Source of the DNA: Symbiodinium kawagutii
Lineage: Eukaryota > Sar > Dinophyceae > Suessiales > Symbiodiniaceae
Direction: 5' to 3'
DNA: 64,000 nt
Assembly (NCBI GenBank): GCA_009767595.1
Contig: VSDK01016770.1
Location: forward strand, 397,203-461,202
Part shown: piece after piece, positions 35,629 to 48,331 of the stretch
Position numbering within the stretch: the stretch's first letter is position 1
Layout of the letters: each line of letters starts with the position of its first letter
The notes under the pieces: generated by a model
What the model saw: only the letters and a program-made list of their open reading frames with translations
Told to the model about the DNA's origin: nothing
The model's database searches: none
Position numbers and translations under genes: made by a program

Positions 35629-38444
35629 TCACCGGTCCTTGTCCAAATCGCACTTTGTCCACTTCAAGGTCAAGCGGCGGTCAAACGAGTATTTGTCCAC
35701 CGACCGGGCTTTCTGTTTGCACGTGGTGCAAGTTGGCAAGCCACTGCACTCACTGGAATCCGTCACGTCCATCACAGCCACCGAGTGACTATTTATGGCG
35801 GGGGGGGAATCGAGGAATCAGTCCGACGACCCAAACTGAATGTATGGCTGCAGCAGCGAACAAGGCTCGGGCTTTAGCTTCACTGTGTGCTGGAAATGTT
35901 GAAATGGGGCAATGCCGAATTTGTTTTGGAATCCGAATCGGGAATGAAACGTCCATAGGAATCCGTAGGAAAGTTTAATGAGTGGTGAGAGACGTGAATG
36001 AAAACCAATGAAATCAACACTACCCAGGGCTGCTACCCAGGAATTTACCCAGGAAACCCTACCATTAAGGCAAAGTAACCGTCGAGGGTCTACCCGGTCT
36101 ACCCAGGAGCTACCCAGGACCCACCCAGGAGCTACTACCCAGGAACTACCCAGAAAACCGTACCGTTAAGGCTAAGCATTACGGATTCGTAATGCTTAGC
36201 GTTAACGGTCTACCCAGGTCTACCCAGGAGCTACCCAGGACCTACCCAGGAGCTACTACCCAGGAACTACCCAGAAAACCGTACCGTTAAAGCTAAGCAT
36301 TACGGATTCGTAATGCTTAGCGTTAACGGTCTACCCAGGTCTACCCAGGAGCTACCCAGGACCTACCCAGGAGCTACTACCCAGGAACTACCCAGAAAAC
36401 CGTACCGTTAAAGCTAAGCATTACGGATTCGTAATGCTTAGCGTTAACGGTCTACCCAGGTCTACCCAGGAGCTACCCAGGAGCTACTACCCAGGAACTA
36501 CCCAGAAAACCTCACCGTTAAGGCTAAGCATTACGGATTCGTAATGCTTAGCGTTAACGGTCTACCCAGGTCTACCCAGGAGCTACCCAGGAGCTACTAC
36601 CCAGGAACTACCCAGAAAACCTCACCGTTAAGGCTAAGCATTACGGATTCGTAATGCTTAATGTTAACGGTCTACCCAGGTCTACCCAGGAGCTACTACC
36701 CAGGATGGACCACACCCCTGGAATTTACCTTGCTCGAGTTGGATCGTTTACAGGATTTTTTTGTGGTTCCGAGGGGGCCTAATTTGGAGGATTTTCCCAG
36801 CTTACTTGGAAGGTCAATTGCATCACAAGCACCGACCGTTCCCGTAGCCCAGAAACTTTCAGAGCACGTTCAGAAGCATGTGGCTCCCATCCATGCTCGC
36901 AACCATCCGCATACCGCATGGCTTGCCATACCGCACCTTCTGGCCCTGGATCTATGGCTTCCTTGAACTTCTCCAGCAACGACCCAATATGGTCCTAGTT
37001 GGCAAGGGCAATACTTGGAACTTGGAACTATAGAGTCTAGAGTCTAGAGTCTAGAGTTAGTAATTAATCATATCATTATATCATTATATCATTGTTCATT
37101 CATGATCATTAAAGAAACTATATACTATGAATGCGTTTCTGTCAGTCAGTAAAAGAAACAGCCGTAAATGCTGCAGAACATTTTTTATATTGTTATCCTC
37201 TGTATGCTAAAAACTTGATCATGATATAATCTGAAACCGAAATTCATCACATTAAAAAATATAAAATATTGATTCAATATTTGATATCAATAAAAAATTG
37301 AATACATCGATCGATCATTAAATCATTGACTACTAAAATGATATGATTGGATACTGGATACTTGATATTTATTTCTATTCAACCTTAACATCTATCTAAG
37401 TCTATCTTATCTATCTATCATCTATCATTGGCCTTGGTCGAACAAATGCATCACATGGTATCATAGTAGCCTTTGTGAAATTATACTGTCTACCGTCTAC
37501 CGTAATACCGTAGTACCAGTAGCCATAGTATTAGTAGTCGTAGTAGTAGCATTGCATAGTAGCAGTAATCACAACAAGTCGTAACAAGTAAGCCTGGAAA
37601 TAGTCAATAGTCATAGAGTCATATAGTCATATACTATAGTCTTCCAGCTTGTCCATAACAAACCATTTCAAACGTCATGCTGGAGCGGTCGCCGCACCTG
37701 TATTTGCTGCCCAGTATCCAAAGTGCCCGCGTCCCCAACACTGTTGTGCACCATGACAAAATAGAGACGGGCACGGTTTTGCCCGAGGCCGAAGCTTTTG
37801 GACCTCAGGATGTTGTTGTTGCAGGAACCAGGCAAATGATACATTACTCACACCGTTACACCCAAAATAGATAGTGAGGTGAGATCAGTGATCAGGGATC
37901 AGTGATCACCGATCAGTGATCGAGTCTTTCTTGTCACTGCATTGGCGTTTGTCTATGGTTTCTCTTTCCAAGGTTGGTTGGATTGCGCAGTTGTTGACAA
38001 TTAATTAACAACATAACTTGACATAACACTGACACTAACTAGCTAACTATCAACTAACCAATGACCCGAAAATGTGACTTTCCCGAAGCACCCAAACCCT
38101 GAATGGCATGTGGATAGTTAGGCAATATAAATTCCTTCAAAACTAGTCAGAATCTGATGCTTAGGTAGGGTAAAAATGTTTTTCAATATATATAGATAAT
38201 AGATAGATATAATTTAGATAATAGATATGATAAATTACTACTATATCATAGATAATAGTCATAGTCATAGTCTTAGTAGGAGATTCTAAAATTTGACAAA
38301 ACTGAACTCAGCATGAATGCAGCTGAATGACGTGAGGTGGAACACTTTCACCACATACCCATCTATAAGTTCCAGCCCGATATTCTCATCATCTGCGCCA
38401 TCATCATTTCGAAGAACTCCTCGAAGAACGAAATCCAGTGGAGC
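35629..38444 (-). CDS. Four-exon gene, unknown, Cys-rich C-terminus
   Basis: Exons are 38444-38359 (donor GTATGT), 37803-37698 (donor GTGCGG), 36994-36806 (donor GTAAGC) and 35788-35629 (TGA). The first three join with matching phases (2, then 0) and read LDFVLRGVLRNDDGADDENI, then GLGQNRARLYFVMVHNSVGD, then GPEGAVWQAMRYADGCEHGW. The last exon has Cys at SSECSGLPTCTTCKQKARSV and a final one at WTKCDLDKDR, a possible zinc-binding knuckle at the C-terminus. It enters in phase 2, so a small exon is probably missing between 36.8 and 35.8 kb, where a palindromic satellite fills the intron. The 5' end is not found. No family is recognised. Confidence 0.55.
36000..36705. repeat. Palindromic satellite, 110-121 bp units
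   Basis: Five copies of GCTAAGCATTACG-GATT-CGTAATGCTTAGC start at about 36,172, 36,293, 36,414, 36,524 and 36,634, spaced 121, 121, 110 and 110 bp (the last copy ends differently). With the flanking CCGTTAA/TTAACGG the arms reach 21 bp with one mismatch around a 4-base loop. The spacers are built from CTACCCAGGAG sub-repeats of 10-12 bp. The block lies inside the intron of a minus-strand gene. Confidence 0.95.
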
Positions 38445-39515
38445 CTGGCACCAGAAGGATCAATATCAGAAATCAGAAATGTAGGAATTCCATTCATGGA
38501 TTGTTGTGAGTGAATTGTTGACTTGTAGACTTATAGACTTGACAGTAGTAGTAGCAGTAGTAGTTAGTTGATATTAAAATCAGATAAGAAAATGAATAAC
38601 AAGTAACAAGTAATTAGTCAATGACCAGATTCAGCTTAAGCTATCAATTTATCATTGATCAATCATTGACATTGATCATCATTCATCCAGATCGCATCTT
38701 CTCACCACGGTTCACAAATCTCTCACTCTCACTCTCACCCTCACCCAAACAACTGGCAAAAAACATTGTCAAGTGGGCAAGTCTAATCATTCACTGCCAA
38801 CATTGCAAGGGGGACCCAATTCAAAGAGCGATCAAAATGATCGACCAAGGAGGGGTGAGGGAGAGACAGCGACAGAAATCAAAGATGCCAAGCGCACAAA
38901 AAAATGGAAGAACTTGCAAGATGCTTGGAAGTGACAGTGGGTACAACATGACCACTGGCTACCTTTCTGAAATGCTTTTCCCTTTCTCCCCTAAGCTCTG
39001 TCGTCAAGTCCTCAAATTCTCTCGAGTCTCTGCTGGATACGTGGCCTGGCTAAGTCCCATTAATTTCACAGTCAGCCGGGGAAATGGAAGCTTGCACGCC
39101 AACTTCCCGCAATGCAACTGCAATGAATTTGACATGTGCACTCGTTGTCGGCCTGGCTCTACCACGATGAAAACCATTCAAATGTAATGTAGTAGTAATT
39201 AATAATGCTGATATGATTTTTTACTACTACTACTACCACCACTACTACTTCTACTTCTACTACTTCTACTACTGCTCCTACTGCTACTACTTCTACTACT
39301 TCTACTTCTAGTCGTACTCATTAGAGTTTAGAATTGATAATAATAATTTACCGAGTCTTACAACAATTACACTACAAGAAAGATACAGGAAAGAATCTGA
39401 TTGGAGAGCCAGAATCCTTACTCCAGGTCCAGGTGGATAATTTCGCATCCATTTGCATCAAGAAAACATATTGATTTTTGGTCAATTGATTTTATCAATT
39501 TTTGACCGACTGAAT
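38445..39515. other. Intergenic stretch with an unsupported plus-strand frame
   Basis: A 188-residue plus-strand frame (38621-39187) includes NFPQCNCNEFDMCTRC, but it starts in low-complexity sequence, lacks splice signals and opposes every other gene. CTACTT triplets fill 39,220-39,310. I do not call a gene. Confidence 0.4.
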
Positions 39516-42500
39516 TCAAATTTGGTTCATGCTACCCAACACCCTCACAGCTTCTTGGCAAACTTGTTGCTCTTCTGCATCAAGAGGGGGCTGCTGCTGC
39601 ACCAGCGTCTGCAAGAACTCCAAGGAATTCTGACAAGATAATTCGTCAAACTGAGCCAAACAATGAGGATGAATGGAACGCGGGGGCTTGTTCATGTGCC
39701 AAATAACCTCGAAACGAAGATCTCCTTTGGAAATTGATGTTGCACAATGCATACATTTCACTCCAGCCCTTTTAACCCTGGCTAGGCCACATATACCAAG
39801 ACGAGTCCGATCCGGAACCGTGCGGTCTGCAATCGGTTCTTCCCTAGCACGCTTACGGGAAGTTGCTAGCTGGTCAGGATTCAGTGGTTCTTGAAGGAAA
39901 TCAGCATCTTGAATGCCGGATTTATCTTCAGCCATTGCGTTTGCCAACTCATGTTTTGCAGAAGCATCAAGCTCCCCTGCAAAGAAATCTTCAGTGGCAT
40001 CAGCATCGGTATTGGTATTGGCATTTGCGGCATTGGAATCGGAATCATCAAAGTTGGTCGGGTCACCCTGACCACTGCCCCCTGCATCCGAATGGCCAGC
40101 GCCGTGCCTCAGAACCAAGTGAACTGTGTTGGGGAATAAGTGGCTGAATATACGAGCAGCCTGCAAAAATGAAGCATGCATGGCCATGTGATGGGCCATG
40201 GCCCATGACCATAGCCACGGACCATAACTACTAGCTAACTAGCTAACTAGCTAACCATGAAAACTACTCGTGAACACCTCCCAAACCAGAAACTTGAATC
40301 AATTCAAATTAATCATGAGAATTTGGAAATCCTTAGGTGGTAAGGGCCGCAAAAACAAGGGTAAACGGTAAAACTGTAAAACCCTGCTCAAGCCTGTCAT
40401 GGTGCTCTTTCTGGACTGGAATCACCACCCTGGAAAGCATGGCCCCAAAATCAGTTTTGTCAGAAGTATGAGAAGTCTTCGAGGATGAGGACTGGGCCAA
40501 CCCTGTCGAAAACTGATCTTGATTGGGTACTGGTTTCGCCTTTTGCTTTCCAGTGGGTTTTCGCAACAAAGCTCCAAGACCAAAGGGCAATCCGAATCCT
40601 GTTCCAGAACTCTGCGCAACGGTAGCCTTTCTTGGTGCCCGATGGTCATCAATTAGGAAACCAAGACCCAAGCGAAAGGAACACGCTACCGGTTGAAGCG
40701 CACGAATGCCCATGGGAGATGTCCCATCAGGCGGGCAATAGGTCATCTTGTTGTAGATTGTCACCTTGGGAGGGGCAAGAGAAAAGGGATTGTCAAACGT
40801 GATGGATATGGAAATTCCTGCGATTAGCTGTTCATTATCAATCGAACCATAATCAATAATCATAAATCATAAATCATAAATCATAATAAAGTTTAAAGTT
40901 GTGTCAATTGTCAACAGTATGAATCCATCCTTACTAATTATGTAACATGATCTGTATCTAAATCTAGGACATCACATCAGAATCATAGCCCAGAGCAAAG
41001 AACAAACACACACGGACTGTTTGATTACAAACTGCAATCGAAATGGAAAACTGCAACAAATGCAAAACTTGCATGGCTCGAAACCATTTGGACTTTCAAT
41101 TTCGAAGCTACCTCCAAAGAGAAATCATTTTCTGCCCCGTTTGAATGGTGAATATGCTTCCGAAGCAGATCTCTGAACAACATGTGCAAACTCGCTGCGC
41201 AAGGTATGTTGTTGGAAGTCTTGATTCCCAGCTTCAACCCATCAACCACAAACAGCTCAATGCCGCTGAATGATATTGGTTTGGCAGTCACACTTCCAAT
41301 CACAATCCACCGAGACTGTTCTGTTTCCAACGCTGGCAGGTCCCTGCTACCACTGCTGCCACTGTCGCCCCCGCAGGGCTTCGGACACTGGAATCGGACA
41401 ATGAATGGAGACACGCCCAACTTGCGAGATGTAAAGGCCACATGGAATTGACCCACCAATGTTTTGACTCTTTCGAAAACGGGGTCTTGTTCGCAAATCC
41501 CTGCATTGGACCATAAACAGCATCGATGAAAACTGGGAAGCTGGTCCGGGCTCTTCTGGATGCATGAATCAAACCGGAAATTCTTTCTGAAGAACTCTGC
41601 AACCTGTGATTCATTCCCAAACTGCTGCTCAACAAAGGAGGAGCGCAAAGGACATAAATGATCTGCCAATCCCAGGCCCTGCTTCCAAAGTGCATGACTG
41701 GTAACTTGTTGCATTGTGAGATCAATCCTTGGCTGGTTCAGCCGCGAAACCTGAGATGGCCTCAATCGTCCCTCAGCTGCTGCTTCTTGGGCCACGGTGG
41801 ATTTGGCAAGGGGACGTTTCAATAAGGTTTGACGTGCCTGATTCATGGCGCAAGCTTCAATCTTCAACTCATTCAGCTCACATTCCGAAAGCAAATGATA
41901 TGATTTTGCCATGGCTTTGAGGGCGTCTTTTGAATCATCGGTGCCAATCTTGCTTTTTGGATGTTCTGTCCTTGGAACACCACGAATCTGAACTTGTTGG
42001 TGATTAGTGATTTCAAGTATCCAGTATCCAGTATCTAATTTGGAAGTCCGAGTTATTCATAAGGGTCATTCGGGCTCTTGTTGTGCTCCATTTGTTTCAA
42101 CCCATGATACAGGTCAGATCACTGACAACTGGTATATGACTACTATATGAATGGACTATATGTAATGAGTAATGATTGTAACTAACAAACTGATAATAGA
42201 TAATAGCGACGAGCAACAATAGACAGAGACATAGACATAGACATAGAGTTAGTTAGTCTGTCTATCTATCTCATCTCTATCAATTATCGTTGAGATTAGA
42301 GAAATTCGATGAAGCTGAAGATGATGTTAGACTGGCTGGGCTGCTGTGAGCAAACTTTCAGTCCTGAACTTCTGCGCAAAGAGATTGTAAGTGGAGACTC
42401 TCCGTGTCTTCGTCCGATGTTTCATCACTTTGCCACTGTGCGTGTTCCTCAGAGAAACCGGGTATTGGCTCCGGGAGGGAGGAAACGCAAACACTGATCA

Positions 42501-45050
42501 TAGACATAGAGATAGAGCAATTAGATACGCTGCTCACATCACACGCAGCATAATTCCAACACATAATCTAACTATGTTTCAGAGAGTGTAGTGTATAAAA
42601 AAGGAGCGTCAACCGATAAGATAAGATTCAAAAAAGATAACATATGGCAAATTCGGAATTCGAAGTTGATGAAAAGTAGTACCTAACTACTATTAGCTAA
42701 CAGTAAAAACAAATTTCGGAGAATAAAATGATTGATAGAAGATAATAGATACGATACAATTGAATGATGTGATATGATATGATATGATAGAAACAAAGGA
42801 TCCGAAAATAAGGTGAATATAGATAGATAGATGATGGATAGATAAACAAGTAATATGATTTTGATGAATATCATACCAAACACAAAAAACAATAGATGAA
42901 CAATTGATAATAATCAATTACATATAGATATAATTTGAAATCATATAATATGATATTAGAATTTATGATAGAATGGCATGGAACTTTGATGGAATGATTC
43001 GGAATGATGGCACAATGATTTGAGTTGAACTGGACACAAATTCTAACCTTACTAATACAGATCCAAAGGACAGCAAACCTTTCAGCATGCTGTTGTTGCA
43101 CTTCTTCACACACCCATTGCTGCCAATACCAGTACGAGCCTTGCCGGTCGCAAAACGAATGGATGAAACTCCAGAGCCTTCAGCAGCTCGATTAACCAGA
43201 AGCCTGTGAACACGGCCCTTGGAATTTCCAAGGCAGCATTCTTCAACAGCATTTTTGCACTGGTTGTGTTCCATGGAAGCTGAAAGTATATAGGAATCGC
43301 GCTGGATGGAACTGGAATTTCTTGTCTTCTGAGAATCACGGTTGTTGATATCCACTTGAAGGTTCGCGTGAGACAGCTCAACTTCCACTGACGATGAGGG
43401 CATCTCAATGAGGATATCATGCAACAGTTGTTGCACACTTTCAAAACGTGATCTCATGTCTTCACTACTCCCGTTGAAGACGAAGTTGATCATGACCTGA
43501 GGTGACGGTGAACTTCTGATCTATGACCCAGCCTAGCCCATCCTAACAATGAAAGAACATGACATGATCCATCGCATGAAATCACATCATCCAGCACAAA
43601 TTGAATGGATGATAAAACTAAACGAAGTGAAAATACAATTGAATAAAAAATAAAAAACATAATATATACCATGAAAAAACATGGTATGGTATGGAAGCTT
43701 AAACAATGAATTCATCCCACAAAGCAGATCTGAGAAACCATGCCAAAAAATTGGTCTTGGCATTTGGAGCAAGATCCCGCTTCCAAACCAGTTTTCTTCA
43801 GAAATTGGAGCCCATCTTCAGTAGTCATAGTAACCAAACGGAATAGCGTCCAAGGCATGCCCAAGAATGGCAATGAAAGTCTGCGCCAGCTGTCACACAT
43901 GGCCGAAATGATATGTGGCAAACACTCATTGATATCAATGTCAAAGTCAGCAGACCAATGGATGTCCCCAGGTAACTGAAGTAAATTGAAATACTCGTGC
44001 AGAACATCCAGACCACGATCCCCAGTCAACACACGCAGGTTGGAAAGCGCAAGGTCATGCGCCGTCATCGTGCACTCGCTGTTTGGCAAAGAAAGACCCT
44101 TTTGGCGCAAACGGATTCTCAACCGAACTGACTCAAGGAGCGAGAGGTGATCAACCAGATTCGAGATGGGCCGTGTCAGAATCAAGCACTTTGCCAGTTT
44201 CACCTGAGCTTTGGCTTCACCTAGACTACAACTTATAACTTATAACTATAACTATAACTATAACAATAACTTTTACTTTAACTATTTATAGCCGCTATAG
44301 TCTAGAGCCTGTAATTTACAATCACTAATTAAGTACTATAGACTATGGCTATGGCTATATATGAACTAAGTAGGACAAAGGACTAAGGACTATATAAAAC
44401 TGACTACACGGTACCGTCCATCAACTCACCCGAATGAATCGATGCCCAGGTACCATGGTGTCATCGTCACAGAGCAGCTGCCACACCTTATTCATCCTAA
44501 TTTTCTGCTTCATGGCGGGAGCAAGATCAGCTGCATCAGCATCAATGTATGCAGCCACATCGACTGACTCCTCATCAAAACCACTATGCATGGTGGCCCC
44601 CCAAACGTATACCAAAAGCTGATGGATTATAAGATTGCGCAATGTGAATTCGCAAGCCGGATCAAAATGTTTCCACCTGTAGAGAAGTGGGACATCGAAA
44701 AATGATCCCACTGTGGCGCGGAGGGCTGCCCTAGTCCGCTTTTGACACACTTTGTCGGACTTGCAACATCCAGGAACACAAAAGTGCATCAGTTTCCCAC
44801 CCTTCTGTCGCAAAGAAGAATTCCAATCATCGTTCAAGATGGTAAGAATTTCGTTTGCATCCTCTTGTGACAAAGTTGAGCGACAAAGCTCTAACTTGTG
44901 GGCATTCTTAGACTTCCACTGGAGAACTTTCAGAGGCAATTCCACAACAGGGTGTCTGACCACTGCATTTGCAATGCTGTCGATAGCGGCATCAAGCCTT
45001 TGCAAGAACAAAGATGATCTGCTTGCGTGCCCCATGCGGACCAGTCCTGC

Positions 45051-45087
<37 letters not shown>

Positions 45088-47351
45088 GTTCATCATCATC
45101 ATTCATCATCATCAATCATCATCATCAATCATCATCGTCATCGCCATCGTCATTACTCATATCAAAATCAATCATTCATCAAAATGAGAATTAAATCTAT
45201 TTTGTAACATTATCTATCGTTGACATGAAATCATTGGTTTTCCCAGCTTTATCTCATCATCACTCAGTCATCATCATTTTTTTAGTTTAGTCTTGGCTCA
45301 AAAGCTCCTGTAGCCAGTCCGGTACACGACAGAACCAGAGGCTTTTTGCATAAGGCTGCTTGGTGATGTTGACAAAAGGTGTACAGCAAAGAAGTATTGG
45401 TTCGATTCACGCCATTCTGCAAATACGACTGCTGTTCAAGCGCCGCCACAGACACGTTTGTAGGGATCGAGTCAGTGCCTCAAGTGAGCCAGTAGCTGTG
45501 GGGCTAGGCTATGGCTGTACTATACCAGCTATACCCTAGTCACATCACAGAATAGTGTCAATATTCATGGTGAGATTCAAAGGAAGTTGATTGAAATTTA
45601 GAATTTAGAATTTAGAATCAATCATTCATCAACCAAAACAAACTCTGTATATGTATATCTCTGTATATTATTATATAAACTAAGTTATTTAAGTTATATA
45701 TAATTATAAATGTATTAATATAATATACAATTTGCTAGTTTGACCGCTCATGACGTGACTCTATGATCTGGTTACTGGGTCCTGCTACCACTGCTTGTAA
45801 CTGTGGCCAACACCAGTACCACAAGACAAGACATTATATGATTCATACGATGTCATATTTGATATGATAAAATTCATACAATATATGATATGATATGATA
45901 TGATTCATACGATATATGATATGAAATGATGATATGATTCTGATAATCAATGGTCAATGAGATGATAATGATATAAATGAATATGAATATGAATATGATT
46001 CATAGTATGGCATGCAAACCCTTCACGGATTGCGAAGATTGTTGTATGTTCTGGAGACCTTCACTTCTTCAACATGGGGTTGCAAGAGAGCTACAGGTGA
46101 TAATTGTCTTTAAAGGTATCTTCTCCCTGAAGATGCCACTCACGGTATCACTCACGCTGTCGACTGTTTCCTCATCGAAAACGCCAGATGTCCCCTCTGG
46201 CGAAAAGACAGACCACCGGGATATGCGAGAATGCAAAGTCCCTGCATTTGCCTGCATTTGCCACTGCACTGAGCAGGTATGTAACGCAAATGCTCAAATG
46301 TAAATGTAAATGTAACTGTATGTAATGCTGTCTGACTGTCTGACTCATCTTACAGAACTAGAACTTAGTAGTAGAAAAATACAATGTGTTTGTGAGTTGG
46401 ATGATGCAGCGAAAAATAACAATAAAATTTACATTTAGTAATATTTGAACATCTAAACTTTTTGTAAACAATAAACCGACCATGTTTGTGAATAGACCAA
46501 CCTCAACTTACGTGAGCCGAAAAACAAAATCACACATTGTCCCGCTGCCAGTTCCAACCTTGGGCAGAATTTGAGCTGGCACATGGACTTGAACAGTTTG
46601 GAGGTCCTGCTTTCCATGAAATCGCGCGCATATTCTCTGAACAAAGCCCATTGCTGGACTGACCTTTCTCTTAAGTTTCCCTTTCGCCCGGGTGGATTGT
46701 TCCTCGTGTTCCTTGTCAGAGTCATCATTGGGGTCGAGATCTTCTGGAACATCGGCTACATTCGATTTGGGCAACACCCACACATTGGTGTCATCAATGA
46801 TTCTGGATATGAGAACATGATTTGTTTCATTCTCCAGCAGCCAGCGTTTCATTTGCGTTCTCTGCGCCCAGAAATGGCAACCAACCACAAAGTCTTTGCC
46901 TTTGCCAACTGTCTTGCCACGGTTGACGTTCTGGTTGTACCATGATAGTTTACCATCTGAAGTCTGGATGAAGCTCCACCTTTCCCTCAGTCAACTTTCA
47001 GCCGGGCGGTCGTGCATGAAGAATTGATGAGTGATCATTCATTGAAAATAGTAATAATAATAAAATACATAATAGATAAATAATGAACTATAATTTGACA
47101 AATCAGATCAACCAACAAAAATGTTGGGGGAGGACCGGGAGGACTCAGGAGGACTATTATGATGACATTGCGACACGTCAGTGTCAGTCTATATTCGTCT
47201 TTGACAACAAGAAGGTCAATGATTCAATGATGATTCAATGATCATCGTCATCGTCATTGTCAAGTACAAGGTTGAGGCCAGTGTGAATGGGAATAAATGA
47301 ATAAGTAATGATTGAATGAACACCAAATACCTGCACTGTGCTACCAGACAT
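39516..47351 (-). CDS. Large multi-exon gene with PARP-like zinc finger at the C-terminus
   Basis: Resolved exons are 46963-46512 (donor GTAAGT), 45046-44430 (GTGAGT), 44203-43721, 43496-43053 (GTAAGG), 42468-42370, 41987-41112 (GTAGCT), 40827-40375 and 40160-39516 (TGA). From 45046 on, every join is in phase 0, giving about 1,200 residues. A 21-bp exon (47331-47351) reading MSGSTVQ fits upstream in phase 0, and exons near 46.2 and 45.4 kb are likely but not settled. Exon 45046 has a Cys cluster (HFCVPGCCKSDKVCQKR). The last exon has an acidic linker and then C-x2-C-x24-H-x2-C with ISKGDLRFEV inside, resembling a shortened PARP-type zinc finger, which in known proteins recognises nicked DNA or mediates contacts. 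Between lie globular parts such as FLGMPWTLFRLVTMTTEDGL. A nuclear, DNA-related role is inferred only from the finger. Confidence 0.6.
45051..45150. repeat. (ATC)n microsatellite at an acceptor
   Basis: CATCAT repeats lie directly upstream, in transcription order, of the exon starting at 45046. A minus-strand frame therefore appears to begin with Met repeats, which is an artefact. Confidence 0.9.
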
Positions 47352-47447
47352 CTGCAAACAGAAACACCCCGTATCCGTATAAGTATAAGTCATTCATTCA
47401 TCCATAAATCCATAAAGCATGCAACATGTTGCTAAATAACCTCCCAG

Positions 47448-48208
47448 TCACGCAATCCTAGCACCGCCCCTTCGCAACTCCGAGCTGAAAACTGATTTGA
47501 CCAGGTTTTGGGCTTGGTCGTTAGAAAGCGCCACCATCTTTCGAGCCTGTTCTACTTCCCTTGAGGCCCACCAGTTTCGCATAATGGCACTGTGCTTGAT
47601 CCCCCGCGAATAGTTCTTGCGCGGTGCGTCGACACTGATTGCCGGCTCCTGAACAGTGTGCACATTTGCGTCCAACTGCAACTATGAGAAGCTAACCGGA
47701 CATGAGTCAGAGATTAGTTTTTATCTGATTGTTATTCTGATTCTACTTGCAAGGGAATCCATGCATTTGAGAATTGGGAGACCAGAACATGTCTATTTTC
47801 AATTTCTTCAAAAACAAATTTCAGGCCGCTACAACAATTGTAATGATCTGTTTTTTCTATCAAAAAATGTTCATAAAATAAAATGATCATCTACATAATT
47901 CCAAACTCCAAATGGAAAATTTATGATTTGGTACATTAACAAATAATTTCACTGATATCTATATTTTAATTGAATCAGGCTGTGCTGTAGGATTTTTTAT
48001 TTTGAAATCATGTCATCATAAAAAGGTTCCATTCATATCATGAAACATTGCCCATCCAAATCATATTACCCCTATTTACCCTCACTTCTGGCTAATCCTC
48101 GCGAATTGAATCTTTGACGCAGATGTAATATTAATAATTAATAGTAATAAATAATAGCCATAGCGGTAAAACAAATCAAAATAGTAGTAGTAGTAGTAGT
48201 AGTAGTAA

Positions 48209-48247
<39 letters not shown>

Positions 48248-48274
48248 CAGTAGTAGTAGTAGTAGTAGTAGTAC

Positions 48275-48331
<57 letters not shown>

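Noticed and set aside
38621..39187. Plus-strand frame of 188 residues
   Set aside because: It begins in Ser/Leu low-complexity sequence, has no splice sites or flanking exons, and opposes all other genes.
44987..45086. Frame beginning with a run of Met on the minus strand
   Set aside because: The Met run is the (ATG)n microsatellite before a splice acceptor; coding starts at 45046.
45290..45330. Possible further SL relic (CTTGGCTCAAAAG)
   Set aside because: Only about ten bases match the leader and the 5' part is absent; it also overlaps a likely exon.
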